Shown here in pieces: positions 1 to 7,553 of a stretch of DNA of 52,051 nucleotides; the first letter of the stretch is position 1; each line of letters begins with the position of its first letter. Location of the stretch: contig CAIQUL010000134.1 in assembly GCA_903874975.1 (NCBI GenBank), forward strand, positions 1 through 52,051. Reading direction: 5' to 3'. Both the position numbers and the translations under genes were made by a program. The notes beneath the pieces were generated by a model. It did no database searches, had not been told where the DNA came from, and saw only the letters and a list, made by a program, of their open reading frames with translations. This DNA comes from an uncultured Chthoniobacter sp. Lineage in GTDB: Bacteria > Verrucomicrobiota > Verrucomicrobiia > Chthoniobacterales > Chthoniobacteraceae.

Positions 1-106
1 GGATGAATTTCATAAGCGCGGGCACATTTGCTGCCGCACCCGGCCCTGTCAACGCGCAGCGATTTCCTGCTTTCCCCGCCCGCCGTTTCACCGCCATCGT
101 CGGCCC

Positions 107-544
107 GTGCCCACCGCCATCCACTACACCTGCCAGCGCTGCACCGCCTGCTGCCGCTGGCCGGGGGAGGTGAAAGTGGGCGCCGCTGAGATCGCCGCGC
201 TCGCCCGCCATCTCGGCCTGAGCGAGCACGATTTCATCCAGAGTTACACCCGCCTGCGCCCCGCGCGCGACGGTCTCGCGCTGCTCGACAAAGGCCCCGC
301 CGCCGACGGCACCTCCAACCACGAGTGCATCTTTCTCGAAGGCCGCGACTGCGCCGTGCAGCCCGTCAAACCCATCCAATGCGCCGGCTTCCCCAATACC
401 TGGAACTTTCCCGGCTGGCGCGAACTCTGCGAGGCCGTGCCTTCGCTCCCCCAGTCGCAACCTTTTGAACCTCGGGTATGGTCGGGCTGCAGGGATTCGA
501 ACCCTGGACCTCTTCGACCCGAACGAAGCGCTCTACCAAGCTGA
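107..544 (+). CDS. YkgJ-family cysteine-cluster protein, C-terminus uncertain
   Basis: A GTG start opens a protein whose first 110 or so residues match the YkgJ/UPF0153 family of small putative zinc or iron binding proteins: CQRCTACC near the N-terminus, then CIFLEGRDC and a CAGFPNTWNFPGW segment, with the spaced cysteines expected for metal binding. The exact role of the family is unknown. The reading frame continues past the usual end of the family and through most of an antisense tRNA-Pro gene before stopping at 542-544, so the last 25 or so residues, including GCRDSNPG, are antisense tRNA and not native. Shifting frame near 430-460 would give a stop at about 467-469, so a small indel at the 3' end is possible. 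The family call is fairly sure; the true end is not. Confidence 0.6.
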   Translation: MPTAIHYTCQRCTACCRWPGEVKVGAAEIAALARHLGLSEHDFIQSYTRLRPARDGLALLDKGPAADGTSNHECIFLEGRDCAVQPVKPIQCAGFPNTWNFPGWRELCEAVPSLPQSQPFEPRVWSGCRDSNPGPLRPERSALPS

Positions 545-555
545 GCCACAGCCCG
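479..555 (-). tRNA. tRNA-Pro (anticodon CGG)
   Basis: The reverse complement folds into a cloverleaf of 77 nt. The acceptor stem pairs CGGGCTG with CAGCCCG over 7 bp, followed by discriminator A and an encoded CCA end. The T arm carries GGTTCGAATCC, and the D arm GCTCAG..GGTAGAGC. The anticodon stem is CTTCG/CGAAG with loop TTCGGGT, giving anticodon CGG, which reads CCG proline codons, common in this GC-rich genome. It overlaps, in antisense, the 3' end of the preceding plus-strand reading frame. Confidence 0.95.
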
Positions 556-672
556 TTTTGTGGAGGCGCAAAGTAGGGGGCCGACTTTCGGCGGTCAAGC
601 GAAAGGTCGGGAGGGGCCGCGGGGATCTGCGGATCGCGCCGGCCCCGCGCAAATTTCGCCCCCGGGAGCTGC

Positions 673-1350
673 TCACCCGCCCACGCTGCGGCGGCGCTGC
701 ACGCAGAGCCAGGGCAGATAGATCGCGGTGAAAAAGACGAGCGCCACCGCGTTGATCGTCGCCACGTAGAGCCAGCGGGCGTCGGGGAAAAGATCGAGCA
801 GCGAGGCCTGCTCGGGACGGTGGCTGAGGAAGCCGTAATTGCCGCCGGTCAGCGCGTTCACCGCGAGCGCGGAGGCGATATAGATTTCCGACCACAAAAC
901 GATGCGCCCCAGGCCGAGCGGGCGCATTTTTGGCACGAGCAGGAGAAAGAGCACGCCGGCCACGATGCCCGCGTGATCGAGGAAAAAGGCCGCCTGTTTC
1001 CACCAGGCGAGATCGCGCGAAATGGCGGGCGTGAACAGCGCCTGCAACGTCCCGCACAGACCCCAGAAATAGCCCAGCTCGAAGCACGTCTGCGATCTCC
1101 AGAGCAGCGCGCCCACGACCGCGATGAGCGCCCAATCGCAGAGTTGCATCGGCAGCGCCTCGCGCGCGGTGAGCGTGCCGTCGGTCGCCTTTTGCACCAC
1201 GATGGCCGCGAAGACCACGACGAGCATCCCCGCGATTCCGCGCGCAAAACTCCGCTCCAACAACGGATGCGGCCGCCGCCGGTGCATGGCCCAGAGCACC
1301 ACCGGGCCGAGGAAGGCGAGGGCGAGCGAACCGAGTTGGAGCAGAGACAC
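673..1350 (-). CDS. TIGR02206 / YwaF-like integral membrane protein
   Basis: A 225-residue protein with six or seven hydrophobic segments and little else. The pattern matches the TIGR02206 (TP0381/YwaF) membrane family: an early helix, then QLCDWALI in the middle, FWGLCGTLQALFTP, the acidic/aromatic FFLDHAGIVAGVLF and a NYGFL..P segment near the C-terminus. The length is usual for the family. Its function is unknown; it is not a recognised transporter. It lies 10 bp downstream of a shortened DUF1080 gene on the same strand, so the two may be co-transcribed. A weak hairpin (581-610) lies beyond its stop. The family assignment rests on recognising these motifs by eye. Confidence 0.75.
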   Translation of the reverse strand: MSLLQLGSLALAFLGPVVLWAMHRRRPHPLLERSFARGIAGMLVVVFAAIVVQKATDGTLTAREALPMQLCDWALIAVVGALLWRSQTCFELGYFWGLCGTLQALFTPAISRDLAWWKQAAFFLDHAGIVAGVLFLLLVPKMRPLGLGRIVLWSEIYIASALAVNALTGGNYGFLSHRPEQASLLDLFPDARWLYVATINAVALVFFTAIYLPWLCVQRRRSVGG

Positions 1351-1360
1351 GGGCGGAGGG

Positions 1361-1759
1361 TTATTTCAGGAAAATGTGTGCGTATGAAAGCGCGGCGCCG
1401 CCGGGGTCTAGGACGGGCGTGAGTTTGTCGGCGGGCACGGCGATCTCGCCGGCGCCGGCCCCATTGAGCGAGAGCGCGAGTGTCGCTCCGCGGCGCGTGG
1501 CGGTGAGGCGGTTCCAGCCTTTGGCTTTCGCGCCGGGCATCTCGGGCAGGCGGATTTCCTGCTCGTTGCCCGTGCGCAGGGCGCCGGTGGGCTGGCCGGC
1601 GCAGTGGATCATGCCGTCCACGACACGCCACGTCGTCGGCTGGCAGTTCACATTGACCCAGCCGTCGAGCGTCTTGCCGTCGAAGAGCGGCACGAAGCCC
1701 TCCTCCTCCGCGCCAAGACAGACGGGCAGCAGGAGGAAAAGGAGGGCGGCGAGTTTCAT
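1361..1759 (-). CDS. shortened secreted DUF1080 (3-keto-disaccharide hydrolase-like) protein
   Basis: The start at 1759 gives a clear signal peptide (MKLAALLFLLLPVCLGAEEE) followed by GFVPLFDGKTLDGWVNVNC and WRVVDGMIHCAGQPTG, the signature N-terminus of DUF1080/3-keto-disaccharide hydrolase domains, which have a concanavalin-like jellyroll and are abundant in PVC bacteria. Family members usually have about 200 or more residues; this one has 132. The central strands that normally follow the GxLRT segment are absent, and the chain jumps to a WNRLTATRRGATLALSLNG stretch resembling the late part of the domain. The sequence therefore suggests an in-frame internal deletion. It may be a non-functional relic or a minimal carbohydrate-binding protein. 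An upstream in-frame ATG at 1879 exists, but the signal peptide makes 1759 more likely. Confidence 0.6.
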   Translation of the reverse strand: MKLAALLFLLLPVCLGAEEEGFVPLFDGKTLDGWVNVNCQPTTWRVVDGMIHCAGQPTGALRTGNEQEIRLPEMPGAKAKGWNRLTATRRGATLALSLNGAGAGEIAVPADKLTPVLDPGGAALSYAHIFLK

Positions 1760-1930
1760 GGCGCGACCGAAGCAGAAGTCCCACGCCGCGCCAAGCCGCG
1801 TGCCGCCAGACCGTGGCCGGCGCGCTGGCGGAAAAGCGCGCTTTGCACCGTTGCCCGCGGTGCATATTCTCGCGGGCATGATTTTTCCCGTGACGAAAAT
1901 TCACCCCGGACACCCCGACGGATGTGTCCG

Positions 1931-2515
1931 ATGAGCGGTGACGATGCTGCGGAAACGCCGCCCGCCGGTGCCTTGCCGGTGATGAGAAAAGTGGGGGCCG
2001 CGCTGCTGCTCGCGTTTTGCTGCTGGCACGCGGTGTTTCTGCTCGCGTCCATCGCGCCGCCGAAAAATGCGGCGAACGGGAAACCGAATACGGCGTTGGC
2101 CCTCTACAAACTTTTCGTCAGTGGCCCGCAGCAGTGGAACTTGTTCGAGTCCATCCCCGACCACCATTGGCTCGATCCGCGGATCGTCGTGGAAGACAGC
2201 CGCGGTGGCCGGACGACCATCGGCTGCGTGCTGCCCGGCTTCACGGCGTATCCGCGGCCGGAAAAAGCGCGTTACTACAATCTGTTTTTCCGCCTCCTGA
2301 CGAATGCGGAGCGCCCCTCGTTATTTGCAGCTTATCTGCGCCGCGTGGAGGCGGGGTTGCCAGCCTGGCACGACGGTGCGCTTCCGGGCCGCTGGGAACT
2401 GGTGGTGGATGTGGAATGGACGCGGACTCTGCTCCACAGCCGCCGCGATGGCGGGTTGTATGTGCCGGCGACGCGCTCCTTTGACGTGGCCAACCCGCGC
2501 GGAATCGTCCGCTAG
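1931..2515 (+). CDS. membrane-anchored protein of unknown function, partner of HTTM gene
   Basis: I do not recognise this family. The ATG at 1931 gives 194 residues: a short polar N-terminus, one hydrophobic segment at about residues 20-45 acting as an anchor or uncleaved signal, and then a roughly 150-residue extracytoplasmic domain rich in aromatic residues and arginine (WNLFESIPDHHWLDPR, YYNLFFRLLTN, WELVVDVEWTRTLLH). An internal ATG at about 1982 would give a tighter signal-anchor. It ends 8 bp before an HTTM-domain gene on the same strand. Small membrane-anchored proteins of this kind often accompany HTTM genes, so a joint role is inferred. Reading frames extending further upstream start inside the oppositely oriented DUF1080 gene and are not credible starts. 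Confidence 0.6.
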   Translation: MSGDDAAETPPAGALPVMRKVGAALLLAFCCWHAVFLLASIAPPKNAANGKPNTALALYKLFVSGPQQWNLFESIPDHHWLDPRIVVEDSRGGRTTIGCVLPGFTAYPRPEKARYYNLFFRLLTNAERPSLFAAYLRRVEAGLPAWHDGALPGRWELVVDVEWTRTLLHSRRDGGLYVPATRSFDVANPRGIVR

Positions 2516-2523
2516 CCGCCCCG

Positions 2524-3441
2524 ATGCCGCCGCTCGCAGCTTGGCTCCGTTTTCCGGCGCGCCTGTTTTTCCGGCAGGTGGACGAGCGCATCTACGCCGC
2601 TGTGCGGATGGGCTTCGCCGCGGTCGCGCTGTTGAATCTGCTCTTCCTCTGGCCGGATCGGCAGGTCTTTTTCTCCGACGCCGGGCTGATCGACGCGGAC
2701 GTCGCGCAAGCCCACGGGTATCCCGCGTATTTCTCCATCTTCGCCTTCGCGCGCAGCGCGCAGGCGGTGTCGTGCTACCTGCTCGCGACCGCTGCCGCCC
2801 TCGTGCTGCTGCTCGCGGGAGTCGCCACGCGGCTGGCCGCGTTCTGGGCGCTCGTCTGGCAGCTCTCCTACATCGCGCGCGCACCCCTCGTCACCACCGG
2901 CTGGGACATGGTGTTGCACGTCTTTGCGCTCCTCCTGGTGGTGAGTCCGCCCGGGCACTGCTGGAGTCTCCCGGCGCTGCTGCGCGGAGGCGGGAAAGCG
3001 CGGCCCGCGCAGGTCTCGGCACACGGCCTGGTGCTCATGCGTCTCCAGGTGCTCGTGATCTACTGGCAGGCCGTGCTGACGAGGCTCACGAAGCCGGAGC
3101 CCAATTTCTGGAACAACGGCGACTTCATGAGCTACTTCCTCCTCTCCCATCACGCCCGCTGGCCGGGGCCATGGGTGCTCGAATTCGGCCCGCTCCTGAC
3201 GCTCGCGACTTACACCACGCAGCTCGCGGAGTTGGCGATTCCCGTCCTGCTGTGGGTGCGGAAAACGCGCTGGTGGGGCGCGCTGCTCGGCTGTTCCCTG
3301 CATGCGGGCATCTCGGTGTTTACGCGCGATATCGAGGTGTTTTCCCTAGCGATGATGATGACCTATCTCGCCTTCCTGCGCGCGGAGGACTTTCATGCTA
3401 TTCCCGACCGCGTGCGGCGATGGTTCGCGCGCCGGGCCTAG
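2524..3441 (+). CDS. HTTM-domain membrane protein (vitamin-K-dependent carboxylase-like fold)
   Basis: A 305-residue polytopic membrane protein. The N-terminal FFRQVDERIYAAVRMGFAAV, the FFSDAGLIDADVA motif after the first helix, and the later QVLVIYWQAVLTRL and LHAGISVFT segments are typical of the horizontally transferred transmembrane (HTTM) domain shared with vitamin-K-dependent gamma-carboxylase. Bacterial members generally lack a known substrate, and carboxylase activity should not be assumed. It follows the membrane-anchored partner gene by 8 bp and precedes moxR by about 70 bp. There are about six or seven hydrophobic helices and the length is usual for stand-alone HTTM proteins. Confidence 0.75.
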   Translation: MPPLAAWLRFPARLFFRQVDERIYAAVRMGFAAVALLNLLFLWPDRQVFFSDAGLIDADVAQAHGYPAYFSIFAFARSAQAVSCYLLATAAALVLLLAGVATRLAAFWALVWQLSYIARAPLVTTGWDMVLHVFALLLVVSPPGHCWSLPALLRGGGKARPAQVSAHGLVLMRLQVLVIYWQAVLTRLTKPEPNFWNNGDFMSYFLLSHHARWPGPWVLEFGPLLTLATYTTQLAELAIPVLLWVRKTRWWGALLGCSLHAGISVFTRDIEVFSLAMMMTYLAFLRAEDFHAIPDRVRRWFARRA

Positions 3442-3510
3442 CGCGCAGCCACGGCCCGGCGAAACTCCACGCTTGAACAACCCCACCCGCGGACGGTCTG
3501 ATTCGCCCCC

Positions 3511-4497
3511 ATGTCCACCACTCAGGAAATCACCGAGCAAGTCAAAGTCGCCAGCCAGTGGATCGCGCCGCTGCAGGAGGAAATCGCCCGCGTCCTCGTC
3601 GGGCAGAAATATCTCGTTGATGGGCTGCTCACCGGGCTGCTGACGAACGGGCACATCCTGCTCGAAGGCGTGCCCGGCTTGGCGAAAACGCTGGCGGTCA
3701 AGACGCTGGCGAGCTGCATCCACACGGGCTTTCAGCGCATCCAGTTCACGCCCGACCTGCTGCCCGCCGACCTCATCGGCACGCTGATCTACAATCCCCG
3801 GAGCGGCGAATTCACCACCAAGCGCGGCCCGCTTTTCTCCAACCTCATCCTCGCCGATGAAATCAACCGCGCGCCCGCCAAAGTGCAGAGCGCGCTGCTC
3901 GAGGCGATGCAGGAGCGGCAGGTCACGATCGGCGACACGACCTATCCGCTGAGCGATCCCTTTCTCGTCCTCGCCACGCAAAATCCGCTGGAGCAGGAAG
4001 GCACCTACCAGCTGCCCGAGGCGCAGCTCGACCGCTTCATGCTGAAGCTGCGCGTGGGCTACCCGAGCAAGGCCGAGGAGCGCAAAATCCTCGACCTCAT
4101 GGCCACGAGCGCGCCGCGGCTCGACGTGCGCGCCGTCACCGAGCCCGCCGACATCCTGCGCTCCCGCGAGATCGTGAACTCGATCTACGTGGACGACCGC
4201 GTGAAGGATTACATCGTCGATGTGGTCTTCGCCACGCGCGACCCCGCCAGCTACAAGCTGAAGCTCGACGGCATGATCCGCTACGGCGCGTCGCCGCGCG
4301 CGACCATCGCGCTCACCCTCGCCGCCCGCGCCCGCGCCTTCATGGCCGGTCGCGGCTACGTCACGCCGCAGGATGTGAAAAGCGTGGGCACCGACGTGCT
4401 GCGGCACCGCATCATCGTCAGCTACGAAGCCGAGGCGGAGGAGATGACGAGCGAGCAGATCGTGGAGAAGATTTTTGCCGGGCTGGCTGTGCCGTGA
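3511..4497 (+). CDS. moxR: MoxR-family AAA+ ATPase
   Basis: A 328-residue AAA+ ATPase of the MoxR class, a chaperone-like regulator that works with VWA-domain proteins encoded beside it. Visible motifs are Walker A GVPGLAKT (residues 53-60), Walker B with LILADEINRAP (112-122), the sensor-1 segment LATQNPLEQEGTY, and the arginine-bearing LPEAQLDRFML. The length is standard. It heads the bat operon. In most genomes its stop is followed almost directly by the DUF58 gene, but here a repeat-bounded four-helix-bundle gene intervenes. The start at 3511 (ATGTCCACC) agrees with family length. Confidence 0.95.
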   Translation: MSTTQEITEQVKVASQWIAPLQEEIARVLVGQKYLVDGLLTGLLTNGHILLEGVPGLAKTLAVKTLASCIHTGFQRIQFTPDLLPADLIGTLIYNPRSGEFTTKRGPLFSNLILADEINRAPAKVQSALLEAMQERQVTIGDTTYPLSDPFLVLATQNPLEQEGTYQLPEAQLDRFMLKLRVGYPSKAEERKILDLMATSAPRLDVRAVTEPADILRSREIVNSIYVDDRVKDYIVDVVFATRDPASYKLKLDGMIRYGASPRATIALTLAARARAFMAGRGYVTPQDVKSVGTDVLRHRIIVSYEAEAEEMTSEQIVEKIFAGLAVP

Positions 4498-4504
4498 GGT
4501 GGCT

Positions 4505-4995
4505 GCGTGATTGGTGATTTGTGAAAGGTGAATGGTATGTCTGCTGCGAAATCGTTCCGTGACTTGAATGTTTACAAGCTCCCCCGCGAGGGCTCGCGGG
4601 CGATTTTTGTCCTGACCAAGCGCTTTCCAAAAGAGGAGCGGTATGCGCTCACCGATCAGGTGCGGCGCAGTTCGCGAGCCATCAAGGCGATGATCGCGGA
4701 GGCTTGGGCACGACGACGATACAAGGCGGCTTTCATCAACAAAATTGACGAAGCGTTGGGCGAGAACAACGAGACACAGTCGTGGTTGGATGACGCACTT
4801 GATGCCGGCTACATCGATGCTCAAGAGTTCGCCGAACTCGATGCCCGCTATCAATCCATCGGCGGCATGCTCTCCCGGATGATCGACCGCGCGGATGATT
4901 TCTGCAAACACGCGCCTGACACGGATTACCGCACCTTGCGCGAGGAGCCACCGGACGTGGATTACAATTCACTCTTCACCGATCACTAATCACGC
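4505..4995. mobile_element. inverted-repeat cassette carrying a four-helix-bundle gene
   Basis: Two imperfect inverted arms bound this segment. The left arm (4505-4535) begins GCGTGATTGGTGAT and the right arm (4967-4995) ends GATCACTAATCACGC; the reverse complement of the right arm matches the left at about 24 of 28 positions. Each arm is built from iterated words of the GTGATTGGTGA type. The arms enclose one small gene whose stop codon and last six codons lie within the right arm. A gene-less relative of the same repeat occurs at 7477-7552 in the same operon. Such word-iterated repeats are often seen beside genes of the S23/IVP-like four-helix-bundle family, so movement as a unit is inferred. 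No transposase is present. Confidence 0.65.
4537..4989 (+). CDS. four-helix bundle protein (S23/IVP-like)
   Basis: A 150-residue helical protein of the four-helix-bundle family related to 23S rRNA intervening-sequence proteins (and to Avd of diversity-generating retroelements). Signature segments are SFRDLNVYKLPREGSRAIF, FPKEERYALTDQVRRSSRAI, the IAEAW segment and NETQSWLDDALDAGYI. The biochemical role of the family is not settled. The start at 4537 begins just after the left repeat arm, and the C-terminal SLFTDH and stop are encoded by the right arm. It interrupts moxR and the DUF58 gene, which are normally contiguous, and its codon use is less GC-biased than its neighbours, both consistent with acquisition after the operon formed. 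Confidence 0.85.
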   Translation: MSAAKSFRDLNVYKLPREGSRAIFVLTKRFPKEERYALTDQVRRSSRAIKAMIAEAWARRRYKAAFINKIDEALGENNETQSWLDDALDAGYIDAQEFAELDARYQSIGGMLSRMIDRADDFCKHAPDTDYRTLREEPPDVDYNSLFTDH

Positions 4996-4999
4996 CCCT

Positions 5000-5899
5000 T
5001 TGGAAGCCGCCCGCGAAATCCTAAAGAAGATCCAGCGCCTCGAACTGAAGACGCGCGGCCTTGTCGCAGCCACGTTCTCCGGGCAGTACCGCTCCGTTTT
5101 CAAAGGGCGCGGGATGAACTTCGAGGAGGTGCGCGAATATCAGCCGGGCGACGAGGTGCGATCGATTGATTGGAACGTGACCGCGAAATACAGCGAGGTG
5201 CATGGCGCGGCTTACGTGAAGAAGTTCACCGAGGAGCGGGAGCTGACGGTGATGCTGGTGGTGGATGTCAGCGCGTCGGGGGAATTTGGCAGCGTGCATC
5301 TGAGCAAGCGGGAGTTGGCGGCGGAGGTGGCGTGCCTGTTCGCGTTCAGCGCGATTCGGAACAACGACAAGGTCGGGCTGATTCTCTTCTCCGATCACGT
5401 CGAGCTTTTCATCCCGCCGAAAAAAGGCCGCATCCACACGCTGCGGCTCATCCGCGAGATTCTTTACTTCGAGCCGAAGGGCCGCGGCACGCAGCCCGCG
5501 GAGGCGCTGGATTACCTCAATCAGGTGCTGCATCGCCGCTCGGTCGTCTTCCTGATTTCCGATTTCCTGACGCCGGATTTTTCCCGCCAACTTGCGGTCA
5601 CGAGCCGGCGGCACGACCTCATCGCGATCCCGATCGTGGACCCGCGCGAGGAGGAATTGCCCGACGTGGGCCGGCTCACGCTGGAGGACGCCGAGACCGG
5701 CGAGCAGATCGAGATCAACACCTCCGACCGCGCCACGAGGCTCGGCTATTTGAAAGCGGTCGATCAGCGGACCGCCGAGCGGCTGCGTGATTTCCGGCGC
5801 AAGCGCATCGACGCCATCTCGCTCAAGACCGACCAGGACTATCTCCCCGCGCTCCGCTCTTTTTTCCGCACCCGCGAGCGCCGGCTGCAAATCCGATGA
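5000..5899 (+). CDS. DUF58 domain protein (VWA-like), bat operon
   Basis: This DUF58 protein of the Bat/MoxR system has the family signature REYQPGDEVRSIDWN (about residues 45-59), preceded by GQYRSVFKGRGMNFEE, and a degenerate VWA strand VVDVSASGEFG with MIDAS-like D89-S91-S93. It probably acts with MoxR and BatA/B in a membrane-associated metal-dependent complex. I chose the TTG at 5000, which places LEAAREILKKIQRLELKTRG at the N-terminus as in homologues. A longer frame from 4895 would encode repeat-arm sequence as protein and overlap the previous gene. The repeat cassette ends 4 bp upstream, so the native ribosome-binding site may have been replaced. The gene ends overlapping the next start by 4 bp (ATGA). 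Confidence 0.88.
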   Translation: MEAAREILKKIQRLELKTRGLVAATFSGQYRSVFKGRGMNFEEVREYQPGDEVRSIDWNVTAKYSEVHGAAYVKKFTEERELTVMLVVDVSASGEFGSVHLSKRELAAEVACLFAFSAIRNNDKVGLILFSDHVELFIPPKKGRIHTLRLIREILYFEPKGRGTQPAEALDYLNQVLHRRSVVFLISDFLTPDFSRQLAVTSRRHDLIAIPIVDPREEELPDVGRLTLEDAETGEQIEINTSDRATRLGYLKAVDQRTAERLRDFRRKRIDAISLKTDQDYLPALRSFFRTRERRLQIR

Positions 5900-6456
5900 T
5901 CGCCGCGCTGCTTGCTGTCCTCGCGACGCCCGCGCCGGCTGCGGCCCCGGCTCCCCCAGCCGCCCCTCCGCCGCCGGAGATCAAGGACATCGCCCCGCCG
6001 CTGGACGTGTGGCCGTATCCGCTGTGGATGACGCTGGCCGCCGCCGCGCTCGCGCTCCTCATCCTCGGCACGCTCGTTTGGCTGTTCTTCCGCTGGTGGA
6101 AAAACCGTCCCGCAACTCCGCCGCCCACGCCCCGTGAACTCGCGCTGGGCAGTCTCGAACAACTGCGCGCGCAGGTCGCGGTGCTGGAGCCGTACGCGTT
6201 CAGCTTCGCCGTGTCCGACGTGCTCCGCGCCTACATCGGCGGGCAGTTTGGGCTGCACGCGCGGGAACAGACCTCGGTGGAATTTCTCTCCGAGATTTCG
6301 CGGACCGGCCGGTTTTCCGACGACGACCGCAGCCTGCTGGCGAAGTTTCTCGTGCATTGCGACATGATCAAATTCGCGCGCATCGACGCCACCTCCGCCG
6401 ACAGCGCGCAACTGCTGGACAGCGCGGTGGTCTTCGTGCGGGGAGGGCGCGCATGA
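5896..6456 (+). CDS. DUF4381-type membrane protein, bat operon
   Basis: A 186-residue protein with a cleavable or anchoring N-terminus, a Pro/Ala-rich linker (residues about 14-30), one strong transmembrane segment at about 47-67, then a soluble helical domain (residues 78-180) containing FAVSDVLRAYIGGQFGLHAREQTSVEFL. The layout and position match DUF4381-like proteins encoded between DUF58 and batA. The molecular function is unknown; it probably sits in the membrane with the Bat VWA proteins. Its start overlaps the DUF58 stop by 4 bp and its stop overlaps the batA start by 4 bp, indicating translational coupling. Confidence 0.8.
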   Translation: MIAALLAVLATPAPAAAPAPPAAPPPPEIKDIAPPLDVWPYPLWMTLAAAALALLILGTLVWLFFRWWKNRPATPPPTPRELALGSLEQLRAQVAVLEPYAFSFAVSDVLRAYIGGQFGLHAREQTSVEFLSEISRTGRFSDDDRSLLAKFLVHCDMIKFARIDATSADSAQLLDSAVVFVRGGRA

Positions 6457-7466
6457 CGCTGCCCGAAGGTTTCAGTTTCGCGCATCCCTGGCTGCTCTGG
6501 CTCCTGCTCGCGCTGCCGCTCCTCGCGCTCCTGCAGGGCGGGCGCGGGGCGGCGCCGGCGGTGGTCTTTTCCTCCCTGCGTCCGCTGCAGGCGCTGGGCC
6601 GCGTGCGCCGCTCGCGCATCGGCGGCTGGCTGACCACGCTGCTGCTTTTCGCGCTCGCGCTTTTCATCATCGCGCTGGCGCGTCCGCAGATGGGAAAGAC
6701 GATCAGCAAAGTCCAGGCGAGCGGCATCGACATCATGCTCGCGCTCGACGTTTCGGCCTCGATGTACGCCGAGGATTTCACCATCGGCGGCGAGCGCGCA
6801 AACCGGCTGGAGGTGGTGAAGCAGGTCACGCAGAAGTTCATCGAAGCGCGCCCGAACGACCGCATCGGCATCACCTGTTTCGCGGGCCGGCCCTACCTCG
6901 TGAGCCCGCTCACGCTCGATCACGACTGGCTGCTGAAGAACCTGGAGCGGGTGAAAATCGGGATGGTCGAGGATGGGACGGTGATCGGCTCGGCCATCGC
7001 GTCGTCGGCCAACCGGCTCAAGGACAAGGACGCGAAGAGCCGCATCGTGGTGCTGCTGACCGACGGCGACAACAACGCCGGCAAGGTCACGCCCGCGACC
7101 GCAGCGGAGGCGGCGAAGGCTCTCGGGATCAAGGTTTACACCATCGGCGCGGGGACAAAGGGCGTCGCTCCGATGCCGATGCAGGACCCATTTGGGCGCA
7201 AGGTGTATCGCAATGTCCGGGTCAACGTGGACGAGGAAACGCTGAAGAAGGTCGCTGACCTAACGAGCGCGAAGTATTACCGGGCGACGGACACGGAGAC
7301 GCTGGAGCAGATTTTCGAGCAGATCGACAAGCTGGAGAAATCGACCGTCGAGCTGACGCAGTACAAGCAATATCGCGATCTGTTTCCGTGGCTCCTGGCG
7401 TCCGGCTTCGGCCTGCTGGTGCTGCAGCTCGTACTGACGGAGAGCGTGGGGAGGAGACTGCCGTGA
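6453..7466 (+). CDS. batA: BatA, VWA-domain membrane protein
   Basis: A 337-residue protein with two N-terminal membrane helices (about residues 12-27 and 58-76), a periplasmic-side VWA domain and a C-terminal helix. The MIDAS motif is intact: DVSAS at 99-103, then TCFAGRPYLVSPLT and LLTDGDNNAGKV. This is the BatA arrangement of the Bacteroides aerotolerance operon, thought to form a complex with BatB and MoxR. The start at 6453 gives the canonical N-terminus FSFAHPWLLWLLLALPLLAL; extending upstream would read through the previous gene. It is followed by an 87-bp gap containing a hairpin repeat before batB. Confidence 0.92.
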   Translation: MTLPEGFSFAHPWLLWLLLALPLLALLQGGRGAAPAVVFSSLRPLQALGRVRRSRIGGWLTTLLLFALALFIIALARPQMGKTISKVQASGIDIMLALDVSASMYAEDFTIGGERANRLEVVKQVTQKFIEARPNDRIGITCFAGRPYLVSPLTLDHDWLLKNLERVKIGMVEDGTVIGSAIASSANRLKDKDAKSRIVVLLTDGDNNAGKVTPATAAEAAKALGIKVYTIGAGTKGVAPMPMQDPFGRKVYRNVRVNVDEETLKKVADLTSAKYYRATDTETLEQIFEQIDKLEKSTVELTQYKQYRDLFPWLLASGFGLLVLQLVLTESVGRRLP

Positions 7467-7476
7467 AGGTAGGCTC

Positions 7477-7552
7477 CGTGATTGGTGAAGAGTGAATAGA
7501 AATTCTCAGCGCATGTCTTCCACCTATCACCCTTCACCGATCACGAATCACG
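7477..7552. repeat. gene-less copy of the GTGATTGGTGA-type inverted repeat
   Basis: The left arm at 7477-7497 (CGTGATTGGTGAAGAGTGAA) and the right arm at 7526-7552 are imperfect inverted copies that can form a hairpin with a loop of about 28 nt. They belong to the same family as the arms of the four-helix-bundle cassette at 4505-4995. The right arm ends 1 nt before the batB ATG, so the element occupies the usual ribosome-binding site region. It could be the footprint left after loss of a cassette, or a stand-alone MITE-like copy. Confidence 0.7.
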
Positions 7553-7553
7553 C

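Noticed and set aside
581-610. Hairpin CCGACTTTCG...CGAAAGGTCGG downstream of the TIGR02206 gene
   Set aside because: The stem has a bulge and there is no T-run on the relevant strand, so I did not call it a terminator.
3346-4911. Minus-strand frame of 521 codons opposite moxR
   Set aside because: It is an antisense shadow; moxR and the four-helix-bundle gene on the plus strand have clear motifs.
4505-4995. CRISPR array or diversity-generating retroelement
   Set aside because: The repeats are two inverted arms without spacers, and no reverse transcriptase or template repeat is present, although the four-helix-bundle family includes the Avd accessory protein.
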